Shown here piece after piece: positions 21,801 to 33,800 of a DNA stretch of 64,000 bases. The notes under the pieces are model-generated. The model saw nothing but the letters and a program-made list of their open reading frames with translations, was not told the DNA's origin and did not search any database. The stretch is taken from positions 2,232,001 through 2,296,000 of the forward strand of contig OY755172.1 in the NCBI GenBank assembly GCA_963576735.1. The letters are read 5' to 3'. The number at the start of each line of letters is the position of its first letter. Position 1 is the stretch's first letter. Both the position numbers and the translations under genes were made by a program. Source of the DNA: Bedellia somnulentella (lineage: Eukaryota > Arthropoda > Insecta > Lepidoptera > Bedelliidae).

Positions 21801-24800
21801 GGCCTTCCACCCTGGATAGTTCTCCGCCAAAAATCCATTGTCGGCCTGGCGTACTCAGCACGAAAGGCTGAAAAAAAAACAAATTTGATTTAAGGAATCA
21901 TGGTACGCTATGCAGAAAACTATACTTTTATTAGCTCTGCACGTATTTTACATTAAAAAGACTAGTTTTTATTAACCAATCAATAATATCGAAAGATGTC
22001 AAGTTTAACTTTACTATCGATTGAAGTCTTTAGGGCCATCGAGAACTTAAATAATAAAAGTAATCCAATTTTTTTTTAAAGCTCACACCAATTGTTGACC
22101 ATTTTTGAAGTAATATTACATATAATATAATATGAGATATTTTCTTAACACAACTTTGTGTCTAATAACAAACTAACGTATTTGGTTCTTTATTTTACAT
22201 ACAGTCAGTTTTCAGAAAATCTATCGAAACTGATAAATGGACTCTAATGGACCACACAAACTTCTATATCACTTAACAGAAGTTTTTTCTTGCATAAAGC
22301 GAAAACAGTTACACACCTTACACCTAGTAAATACTAGTCGACTTTCCAAGTCAGCGACCGATAGGAGCGGCTTCCCATCACCAGCGAGCCCCATCAGACC
22401 AGAACCAGCTGTCACGTCTTGGTAGCCACTCTGTAAAACAGTATTAGTCAATATAAAGCCACTCTGTAAAACAGTATTAGTAATATTAATGCCAATGAAT
22501 AAAAAGTTTCAAGAAATATTCCGATGAAAAAAAAAAACATTGCAATAAGGACAGCTAAGTCAGTGTAAGGACAGCAAAGATGTACTTGCCAGTTCACCCC
22601 GCATATACCCCGAACGACATGATAGTCCAATGGGTAGAACACCTACCCATGTGAATACACTGTCCAAGCAAAACGTGGGTACCCGCTTTGGACAATAGAT
22701 GGCGCTGTCATGTGATGTTCCGAAGTATTTATTTATTTACATTATACATTCCTGGTTTTTTTAATTTCTACTTTCCTTATCATCTACAAGTATAACTATC
22801 AAAATTATAACAAATAGCATAGTGCTGTTTTTGTAAAGTGAACAGTGAAGAATATCGATCTCCTCATCGACTTGGTTCAATGCGGCTATAGTCCGCGTTA
22901 ATGAGTTTTCTCGCAAAAGTTTTGTCCGAGACAATGGCACTACGAGATGCCGAGCACGCCGTCGTCGTCGCAACGTAGTATTTGGAACCTCAACGCTCAA
23001 TATAGTAAGTATAGTGGGATTGAAAATAACTCCTCTTAGAATTTTAAATGAATAAACCATTAGAGTTCTCTCTCTTCTAACCTCCAATTTGACATACCCC
23101 ACCATTCCCAAAATGAACAGAGTAGGGTACATCAACGGATAGTACGGATAAACACCATACAATTTAAAATAAAAAAATCTTATGAATTTATTTTGAATTT
23201 TCTCCACCATAAGACAATATTTTGTTTCATGTGGAGCCCAGATGACTGCATTTAATTTTAACTTACTTCTCACTAGAGAATTATAAAGAGATTTTATAGC
23301 ATCTATATTGGTAAAACCCTTAGTCGTGCGCAGCACGAAGCCAATGCTTTCTTACAAATATTCACAATGTGACTACAAAAAGTTAGGTCCGCACTAAAAG
23401 TGACCCCGAGGTCACGCACTTCCTGCACCCGCGCGGTAGCACTACTCCACCAATGTGATACGGGTGATGGTTTAGTATTGGTACCTCTGCCAAGCCCTTC
23501 GGAGATAAACGGCGTGAACGTTTATGTGTCCCAACTTATTATTTATATTCATACTTAGCTAGATAAATATTTAGATAGTGCGATGTAGGATTATGAGACG
23601 CCCGCTGCTAGTATGCAAGTTTTTCTGCCGTCTAGAGGCACTACTTACGATATCTGCGCTCTCAAGAGGTCGCTACATAAGTAACAGTCATGGTTTTTAT
23701 ACGCTTGTGTACCGTAACCCGTAAACTATTTATGTATGTTACCATTTGTCAATCCTGTGTAACATTTTAACAAGAACCGTAAAGTAGTTTTTACGTGATA
23801 CGAGGATACACATAAACAGACAGTCATGATACGAATATTCGTTTTGTGTGAGCGAGATAGAAATAAATTATACTATGGGTTAGAAGATATAAGTATGCCT
23901 TTTAATCTATTATCGTCTTATCGTTCTCAATGTGCAGAGTTGACCATCGGATCAATACCGTTTAGTGTTAAACATAAAAATCAGCCTTACTTGTAATTGT
24001 TCCACGATAACCTGCAGTTGTTTCTTTTCTATCATATCGTAAGGCCCGGAGCCTTCAGCTGTTGCCGCTGTCCTCATAAGCCTAAGCAGTTCCCGGAATT
24101 GCTCCAGAGGTTTGTGGATGAGGGAGGTGATGTCAGGCCTTCTCCTTGGGATAGGGGGACTCGTGCAGAAACAAGAGAAGGCTCCGCTTGAATCTTTTGA
24201 TTTTTTTACCTGCAGGAAATATGCCAGAAATTTACATACATACATACATATACTCACGCCGTTAATTCCCATTGGGGTAGGCAGAGACTATCGATCGCCA
24301 CTTCGTACGATGCTGGCAAACTCCTCTTGCTTCGTCTTCTCCATCAATCTTTTCATACATGCTCTTTCATTCTTCATACTTCGGACGCATGCCTTTTTGA
24401 GCACACTCTCAATTTGGTCCAAGTGTGTCTTTCGTGGCCGTCCTCTACTAACATAACCTTCCACATTAGCTCTATAGATACCTTTTACCAATTTCCTATC
24501 ATCCATCCTCTCGATGTGCCCAAACCACCTCAACATTCCTTTTTGACCGACTTCGAAAAAAGGAGTGTTCTTAATTCGACCGTATATTTTTTTCTATCTT
24601 ACTTACAATATAATCTTTTATACCACACCTTTCACGAATCACGTCATTCCTCACACGATCACATAACCTTCAGAAATTTGTAGTTCGTATATTAAAAGGT
24701 CATCTATTAAGTGGTTTATGGACGATGCTGTTGGAGATCCATCACCAACTATGCATTATTCCAACCATCTTGTCCCTTATCAACTTCCAAATGTAGCTGG

Positions 24801-27800
24801 AGTTTCTAGCTCTATAGCTCTGGCTTCCCGATTTTGGGATTGATGGCCGTGAGTATATGTATTGCCGTGTAGTGTCGGCTTAGAATAACACTACCCCGTT
24901 TCTACCGATGGGTGTACGTAGGAGGCTACTAACGGTATTGGGGCTTTTAAGGGATTTTTGGGCGATGCGGTTGGAGACCCATCACCAAAAACCTTTACTT
25001 TTACCTTCTTTTCCCCACTCACATTTCCAAAAGTGGCTGAGGAATTTCTAATTCCTTAGCTCTGGCTACCCCTTCTATGGATTTATAGCCGTGAGTATAT
25101 GTTATGTAATGTTATGTTATGAGATATGTATGTATGTCATCAATAAGCATGAGGTGAAGAACGAGAATATAGCCAATACCAAAATATTTCTTGCTTTGGA
25201 AATTCCATAAAAGTTTATAACAAAAAGCAGAATACATCGCAGCTTAGTGAAATGGTAATGATAAGTGACACAGGACCGAGTGTTTCCTTGAAAACTAGGG
25301 GGCTAATAGTTGCAACGTTTTATAATTGTGCGTCATAAGGTAGAATATGTTCCATACAATTATGTTTGCTAACACTACCCTATTTCTACCCGTGGGTGAT
25401 CGTAAGAGGCGTCGAAAGGGAATAGGGGCGTTTTAAGTGATTTTTGGGCGATGTGGTTCGAGACCCGTCACCAAAAACATTTACTATTACCATATTTTAC
25501 CCAATCAACTTCTAAAAGTGGCTGGGGAATTTCTCATTTCAAAGCTCTGGCTACCCCGTTAAGGGATTTATAGCCGTGAGTATATGTATTTATGTACAAT
25601 ATTATTTCTCTTTGCATATCTCTTTATGTATGACAGTTTTTTCATAGTTTTGGACAGTATTATATTTGAACTTACCAAAACACAGTCAGCTCGTTTTAAT
25701 CCTAAACAATACTTCTTATAAAGACTAAGGAACACAGGTATCTTCTGGAGGTATACAGCGACTACGGTTGTCGTCTGGATTTCGCATTCTTCCTGGATCA
25801 CTTGCTCCAAGATATCCTCCGACAGACGTAAAATCTGAAAAAAATAGCTTTTAAGGGTTCTATTCTTTTTATTTTGAAATAAATATTTCTTATCTTTATC
25901 TTATCTCTAAGAAGGTTTTTGAAGAAGTTAAGAACTTCTCGCTGAGTTAAAGATGTCTCTCTGTCTGTTCGTCCGTCCGTCTGTCAGCAGACCATCAAAT
26001 GAATCGTAATAGTCGTACTATAGAAAGGAAGGACTCCCAAGTGAGAAGTATAAAAGTGAACAAGACAAAAATCATGGCTGTGAGTCTGTGACAGAATATG
26101 TCGAGATCGCACAAAGTAGCGATCTCTGTCGTTCTCAATGGGCATATGCACAAGTAAATAGGTCTTACCTCTTCAATATTTTGGAAAAGCAGTTGATGGT
26201 CACAAGGCTGTATGAGATCGGCTCGCTCGGCAAGAGGAGACACGAACCTGGCGAGTCCGAACTGAAGACAGGTGGAGTAGTGTTGTTCTCTTGACACCAC
26301 TGCCATCAGTGCGCGTTTTCGGTTGTCCAACGTTAGGCCCGTGGTCTTGAAAATAAACAAAATAAGGTATTTTTTTATTCTAATAATGATCCAGCTGAAT
26401 ATTTGTGATGATTGATTGTAACTTAATAAGAACTTTATATAAGAGTAATTATAATATTAAGTTCCTAATAGGTAATTTACCAACACAACATTTATCATGG
26501 TTAAAAATTAAAGCTTCTGAATTAGAAATTATTCAGTTTATTTTAATTTTAGTGGTATAAAGATAGTGAAATAAGGGATGTTAGTAACTTAGATAAAAAT
26601 AAAAGAAGAAGATGCGGCGTGAGCGTACAAATTGTCAACTAAATATGGGCCTTATCGGTTTATCACAACACCGCACTACATCCATACGAACTGATACGAA
26701 CACACACGACATGACGCAAAGATAAAGATAGAGCGATGGGCTCGTATAGTCTGTCTCTGTCACTTAAACATGTCAGATTTCAAGGATAAAATGGCCGAAA
26801 TTAATAATATTTTGCTTGTAAATATATTTTTGGTGTATTTAAGCATGAAACGTGATTCCCGGTGATTTGTTTTTACGCCTTGAATGATTTGTGCACTGAA
26901 TAAAGGCACAGCCAGGCATTTTAAGCGTGAATTGTATGAAAATTTTAATTTCGATGTCAAAGATTATGTCAGCTCGTCGACTTGAAGTATCGTAGCGGAC
27001 TAAACTCGACTGAAGCAAACCAAGTACATTGTACTCAGTTTAGTAGGACCACGCGCGGGCAGAGGTTGCCGCATCTTGTTCTTATTGTTTTTATCTAAGG
27101 TTAGTAATAGGTCTTAAAACCGCATCGCCCAATAATCCTTTAAAAAGGGCCAACAGAGCAAAAAACAACCTTTATTTTCAATCATTCCCGCTCTCAACTT
27201 CTAAAAGTGGCTGAGGAATTTCATATTCTGAAGTTTTGGCTAACCCTTCTAGAGATTTATAGCCGTGAGTATATGTATAACTTAGTTAAATAAGTCAATT
27301 ATAATTAGTAATACATAAATTATTTTTGCTTTTTTGAATTTCTTATTGATAAGTTTTTGTTTTATTTGACGACAGCCGTGGTCGAGTAAATAGGTGACTA
27401 GCTTTTCGGTCCGGAGGTTGCGGGTTCGATTCCCGCTGAGGGCATCATTTATAAATGTGATGAGCATAAATGTTTATTTCTTAGTCTTGGGTGTTATTGA
27501 TATTATGTGTTATTTATCCTTACTTATATAATAAATGTGAAAGTGAGTTTGTTTGTTTGTTTATTTGTTCCGCTTTCACGCCGTAACTACTAAACCGATT
27601 GCTTTGAAATTTTGCAGAAGTATCGTTAGAGGTCCGAATTAAATAATAGTATACTTTTATTACGGAATAAATTATATTTCCGAGGTAAATCGTGGGAATG
27701 AGAAGTTTTAGCAATTTAACCGAATTCAACACGGGCGAAGCCGTGGGCGGAAAGCTAGTATTAAATATATCGTCGAGTTAGTATCCCTTAATACAAGTAT

Positions 27801-30800
27801 TACTTAGTTTGGGGCTAACTTGATCTGTGTATAATATGTCCGTATATTTATTATTTATATTTTTAGTGTCTTCGCTTTCAGAATTGAATTTCCTCAGTTC
27901 ATTTCAAACTATATATAGTTTTTTTTTTATATAATTTTACTATTTGTAATACACAATACAATCAACTTTTCGGATTTAGAAAGAAAGAAACAAAGAAATA
28001 AATGTATTCGCTGCGTAACAGGCACAAAAACAAACAATATGCAATAAGACAATATGAAATAAAAAAATAAAAAGTATACAGCAGAAAAAAAATATATAAC
28101 ACTAAAAAATTAAAAACACAAAACAAAAATTAAATAAAAATATAGAAAAGAGATTTAAAACTACATAACATAACATAACATAAACGTTCACGCCGAATAT
28201 CCCCAAAGGGGTTGGCAGAGGTACTAATACTTCTGAACATCACGTGACTTTGTCACCTGGTGTTCAGAGTACCCACGTTTTGCATGGACAGTGTACTCAC
28301 GTGATAGGGGGCAGGCCTATCGCCGTTTTGTACGAATACACTGTCACATGACTAAGTACAATTCAGCCATGTGGGTTTCCTCACGATGTTTTCCCTCACC
28401 GTTAACAACCATGATAAATTAACCACACATATGTCTTTAGAAAAGACAAATTGGTGTAGGCCCAACCCAGGATTTGAACACTAGTCGTTTGCACGATAAC
28501 CGAGTGTTCTACCCACTGGGCTATCACGTTTGCTAACTAAAACTAAACTAAAGATAAAAAAAGACAAAAAACAGTCAATCATCCCTTGTTTGTCAACCCT
28601 TAGATTTGGAATTTTATCGTAATGATATTCCTGATAAATTACTTAAAATAATGCCTATTACGAATCAGTCTGCTGAAACAATTTTTTTAAACATTGAAAA
28701 GAGTCTATCTGATTAAGCAGGTTTTGAGGAGTTTCTAGCTCTGTAGCTCTAGCCACCCCTTTTTGGGATTTATGGCCGTGATATATGTATGTATGTAAAA
28801 ATCCTGGATGGGATAACATTTCGAGTAATGTTATAAACTTATAAAATACTGCAAGGAAATGTTAGCCCTTCTCTAAATAGCATTTTTCAAAACTGCTATT
28901 TGTCTCTAGTCAATAAAAAAGTCTTAGTTATTTCGATTTACAAATCAGGAAAAAATTACCAACCTAGTAATTAAAAACTCATTTCTTTTTGCCATCTCTT
29001 ATTGATTGAACTATTAACCATGTATGAATTGTTATAATTATATCCAGACTGTATCGTATAACCTGTGAAGCTAGGCTTTCTAATTCAAAATTTAGTTTGA
29101 ATTCCCGTATCATCCCTTGGCACGAGATGGCTTTGCTTTAAATTTACATCCCATGATTTCGAAATAGGGTATTTATAAAGAAACATATGTTCAATTCAAT
29201 CCCATTGTGCACACCAAATATCTGTATTGGCAGAGGTACTAAAACTTCTGAACATAATATGACATCGTCACCTGGGGTTCAGAGTACCCACGTTTTGCTT
29301 GGACAGTGTACTCACGTGATAGGGGGCAGGCCTATCGCCGCTTGGTACGTATACACTGTCTGTTACATGACTAAGTACAACTCAGCTATTCCCAGTAGTC
29401 TTACTGGATAGTCTTACTAGTAGAACTAATGGGATTATTATTCCCAATAGTCCTACCGAAAGTAGGACATTGGTAGGTCTATGACATATTTTCCAATAAG
29501 TCTTACTGAACATATATTTTTAAAACATAGGCCTCGTAACTATTAGACATAGACAATACCTTATTAACCAAGTTGCTATATACAACTCTTGTTTGAAATT
29601 TTCAGTTTTACTAATTTATGAAAGAAATGTACATTTTAGACACAATTTATTTCTTTTATTTTGATAAATGAGAAGTTAATAACGTTCATAAAGTTTTTTT
29701 GGAAATTATAACTTAAGCAGCTATAAAAATGTAAGTAAATTTAACTTTCAATTGAAGTACCAGGAACGCATAAACTACAAGTTGTTATGACTAATAAACT
29801 TAAAAATCTATACAAATGATTTTGAATGCTTAATTCATCTTACTTATTTTTGTGTCTGCTGTCTCTATTTCAGGAGGTAGACGTAATATTTTTCGTGAAT
29901 CAGTTTATTAATAGGGTTGTTGTTGTTGGTTTGTTTATTTGCGTGGGTTTCCCACAAGGTTGACCGACGACTTGGTCAAAGTTTTTGGGTAGCACAGAAC
30001 CGGTTTTTATGGTTAATGGAGATCTTTCGGATAAGCCTTTCTCCACCTGTCGACGTCTTTTGGTCGATTCATCTATCTGATTGTTCTACAGTGTGTCCAG
30101 TAAATAAACGTCCAACCGTTAACCACCAATAGAGGACCCTGGGAAGTGCCCGAAAATGCAATTTTATTTATTTTAGAAATAAGCCAGGTTTAACTTGTTT
30201 TTTTATTTTTTTTAAATTCCTTTGGGCTATTTTGTTATGGTAAGAGGGCAAAAATAGGGATATCGGCATATTTTTTTTATTAGACTCCTAATGAAGCAAA
30301 GAACAGCTTGGTTAGCAAAAATTGAGGATTAGAGGAGAATTGGTTAGCAAGAGGAGGACAACTTAAACCTGGCTTATTTCTAAACCAGGTTTAATATAAT
30401 AAAAAAAATTGCATTTCCGGGCACTTCACAGGGTCCTCTATTGGTGGTTAACGGTTGGACGTTTATTTACTGGACACCCTGTATAATTCTGATTTTCATT
30501 GATTTTCATTTAAATTCCAACTGATAATTTTGTATGAAACCAATAAGCTTTTTTATTTATGTTGCTTTTATGTTTATGCTTCCCTGGTATCTTTAAATTC
30601 AAAAAATGACAAAAAATATACTGTTAATATAATATATAATAGTTATTTTAACTTTTGAGGACTGTATTTTGACGGAAAATAAATTACAAGTCCATGGCAA
30701 ATATACTTCGATGAAATATAAAGTGACACGAAATCAGCCAAAATATTCGATTGTAAATCATACAAGAAATTGATTTCACTAACGAGGTATGTCTAATAGA

Positions 30801-33800
30801 CATTGTCTATTCATCTTTTTTGGCTACATAAAAGTTGGAACCTTTAGATGTACCATAGAGTTTTGATTGGTTGGTAAGACTACTGGGAATTATTTTCCCA
30901 ATAGTCTTACTAGTAAGTCTCTTGGGACAAAAAATCCCAATAGTCCTACTGGTAAGACTATCGAGTAAGACTACTGGGAATAGCCGGTATAACTTAGCCG
31001 TGTGAGTTTACTCACGATGTTTTCCCACACCTTCAATAATCATTATGAGCAAATCCGCACAAATGACGTTAGAAAAGACATCAAGGTGTAGGCCTGACTC
31101 ACAATTTGAACTCCAGCCTGTCTACATTGACGGGTGGTCGTTCTACCCATTGGACTATACCGGCTGTTCATTCGATGGGCTTTTAAATTGATCTTATAAA
31201 TCAATAATCCTAAAAAATATTGGCGCGCTTATAAGCCAACTTTAAGTTGTAAACACTTAAGTGCACATGCATCATCGACTCACGCCAGGATCTGACAGCT
31301 CTGCATATACACACAAATGTTCCATTTTCACACGGTGTCAGGGCACTGTTCATCGTCATGTTTTCATAGTTAGTATGAGTGGTTGAGAGCTGTATAGTGT
31401 CGGTTTAGAATAGCACTACCCCATTTCTGCCCGTAGTTAGCATAACTTCATATACGTAATGAACATTTAACACCTTACTAACTTAAATCACCCGGGATCT
31501 GGAACCATCGAAATAAGATAAATGTTAAGATAAAGGTATTTTTTTTAAAATCGACTTCTCTTATTATACGTGTACTACCAGCTTAGAATATCATTAACCC
31601 TTTCTACCTACGGGTACCGTAAGAGGCGACTAAGGGTTTAAGGATTTTAAGTGGTTTTTAGACGTTGCGGTTGGCGATCCATCACCAACGATAATTTATG
31701 CTACCATCTTGTCCCCTGTCAACACCCAAATGTGGCTTAGGAGTTTCTGGCTCTGGCTTTTTGGGATTTATGGTCGTGAGTATATATATGCATGTATTTT
31801 ATTATTTTACAAATGGATCTTTTGAAACCTTAGGTTTACCACAGTTGGTTGTTAACCTAAGGTTTGCCTTGGTGTTTTTTGCACATACGATAACACAGTA
31901 GTAGCAGTGTCCATCACGATATGGAAACAGTCGAAACAGACCGAAAGTAAGTTTAATATTTTTATCGAATAATGTAACATGATCAGTGATGTATTATAAA
32001 TTTAAGATTTTATTTCTTGCTATCATTTTTATTACTTTTGTTTGAAAGAACAATGCAATAAGAGTCTAAAAAAATAAAAAATAAATATTGTACCGCCACA
32101 GATTTGGAAAGATTCCTAAAAATGGTAAAATATAAGCCAATACTACACAGCTCCAAATTCAACCTACCATTTAATTCGTGAGAGGAAATTATGTTTATAA
32201 GGTTAACTGACAACGTTGTCGTCGTCATCAGGACGCTCATAACATAAATTATTTCGAAAAGGCAGAGATCAACACAGAGGTGTTGACTTCTTCAATCTAC
32301 GATGATGATGCTAATGATCAAACAATAAAATTATATAATCAAAGAATAAAAACAAAAATCAAAGCTAATAATGTTTATTTTCACTACTCTTAACATAAAA
32401 ATTACAAAAGAATATAAATTAAAAACAAAAAATATAAGTAACAGGAACCAAATTCGACGTAATATCAAACAAGATAAAAAGTACTCAATGTCAGAATACG
32501 TCCAAGAAATAAATAATAAATTGTTTACAAATGCAAAAGAAAAATTAAAAGTCTAAGATACACACAAAATGTCTTTAAAAACGGTAACAAAACAATGTTA
32601 ATAAAAACAGATAAGACATAAACGTAACATTTTCCCCATATAATTCAAACTATATAACATAGTTCACTGGCCACACATAATATCAATAACTTAATGGAAT
32701 GCATGTCGAAGTTTCTATACAGAAATAAATAAAAATAAAATACAAAATGAACTAAAACCTACGCATTTTTGAAATTCGAGAAGATTCACACCGAATAATA
32801 TATTTTAGTACACAAATTAGCCATCTTCAATAAGAAATTTTATTTAGCACCTTTCCGATTCGTCGAAAGAAATCTAATAAATATAATTTAGTCGGCTTGC
32901 TACAATATACTTTTCATTCAATTAACTAAACGTATTACATCTACCATTTTTCTACAAGATGACTAGTCCCAATAAGTTTGAAGATCAATATTGCATAGTT
33001 TTATCACTAGATGGCGCTTAGATTTAAATGTAGTACTTTTTCTATTACTCGACTATAATGTCAAAAGTAAACAATAGCAACCACCTCAACACCAAAATAT
33101 TTTTAAAAACTATCCAAAATTATCTTCAAACGATAATTCCATTACCAACCTCTTTGGAAAAAGTAACTTGCGGTAGATGTAATTTACGACGGTCTAAAGA
33201 TTGACTGGTTGAAGAACATGCCGTGGGAGGCCTAGCTGCCTGAGCTGGTGACGCTGGTGCGATGGTTCGAGGTGATCGAGGAGTGGGGTGAGGAGCTGGC
33301 GGTGGAGTACTCTCTGCTGTCAACGATGCTGTAGACACGTGAGTGACTCGAGATTTAGCGCCTATTCCATTTGAAGGGACTCTTCTAAACGTTTCTATGA
33401 GCAAGGTTTGGCCCGAAGATCTGAAATTGATAATTTAGAAAATATATATATGGCAGAATAGGTAAATCTATTTAGGCTTAGTCTAAATGCGTAAAATAAC
33501 ATACTGATATCTTTAGATTCCTCGACATAAAGGGATTTGACAGATGGACGGTGTTGAAAGAGTTTTTCTATCCTATATGTAAAATAAAGACAAGGACTTC
33601 TTTCAACATATAATTTATATCTTGTTTTTCATTTATGAATCTATCTATACTATAATAAGACTGTACCGGGGTCAAAACTGTACATTGAAGAAAAAAAAAA
33701 CCGGTAGAATAAGTTTTATTTTCGATACTGAAGCCAAATTTGCTATTTTTGAAAAAAATGTCTGTCTGTCTGTCTATCTTTCTGTCTGTATATCCGGTCA

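Larger units (their letters stand above)
29206..31165 (-). mobile_element. SINE family C copy split by a transposon
   Basis: 29206-29394 and 30985-31165 together make one minus family C copy; 29397-30982 is the insert. Confidence 0.75.

Noticed and set aside
22761..23336. A host gene with a 191-codon frame
   Set aside because: The sequence is a LINE reverse transcriptase tail with an upstream frameshift.
29917..30132. Plus-strand ORF of 71 codons
   Set aside because: Crosses from the transposon into the nested MITE; no protein feature.
32371..32556. Lys/Asn-rich plus ORF
   Set aside because: Low-complexity AT-rich intron; no splice sites in phase.
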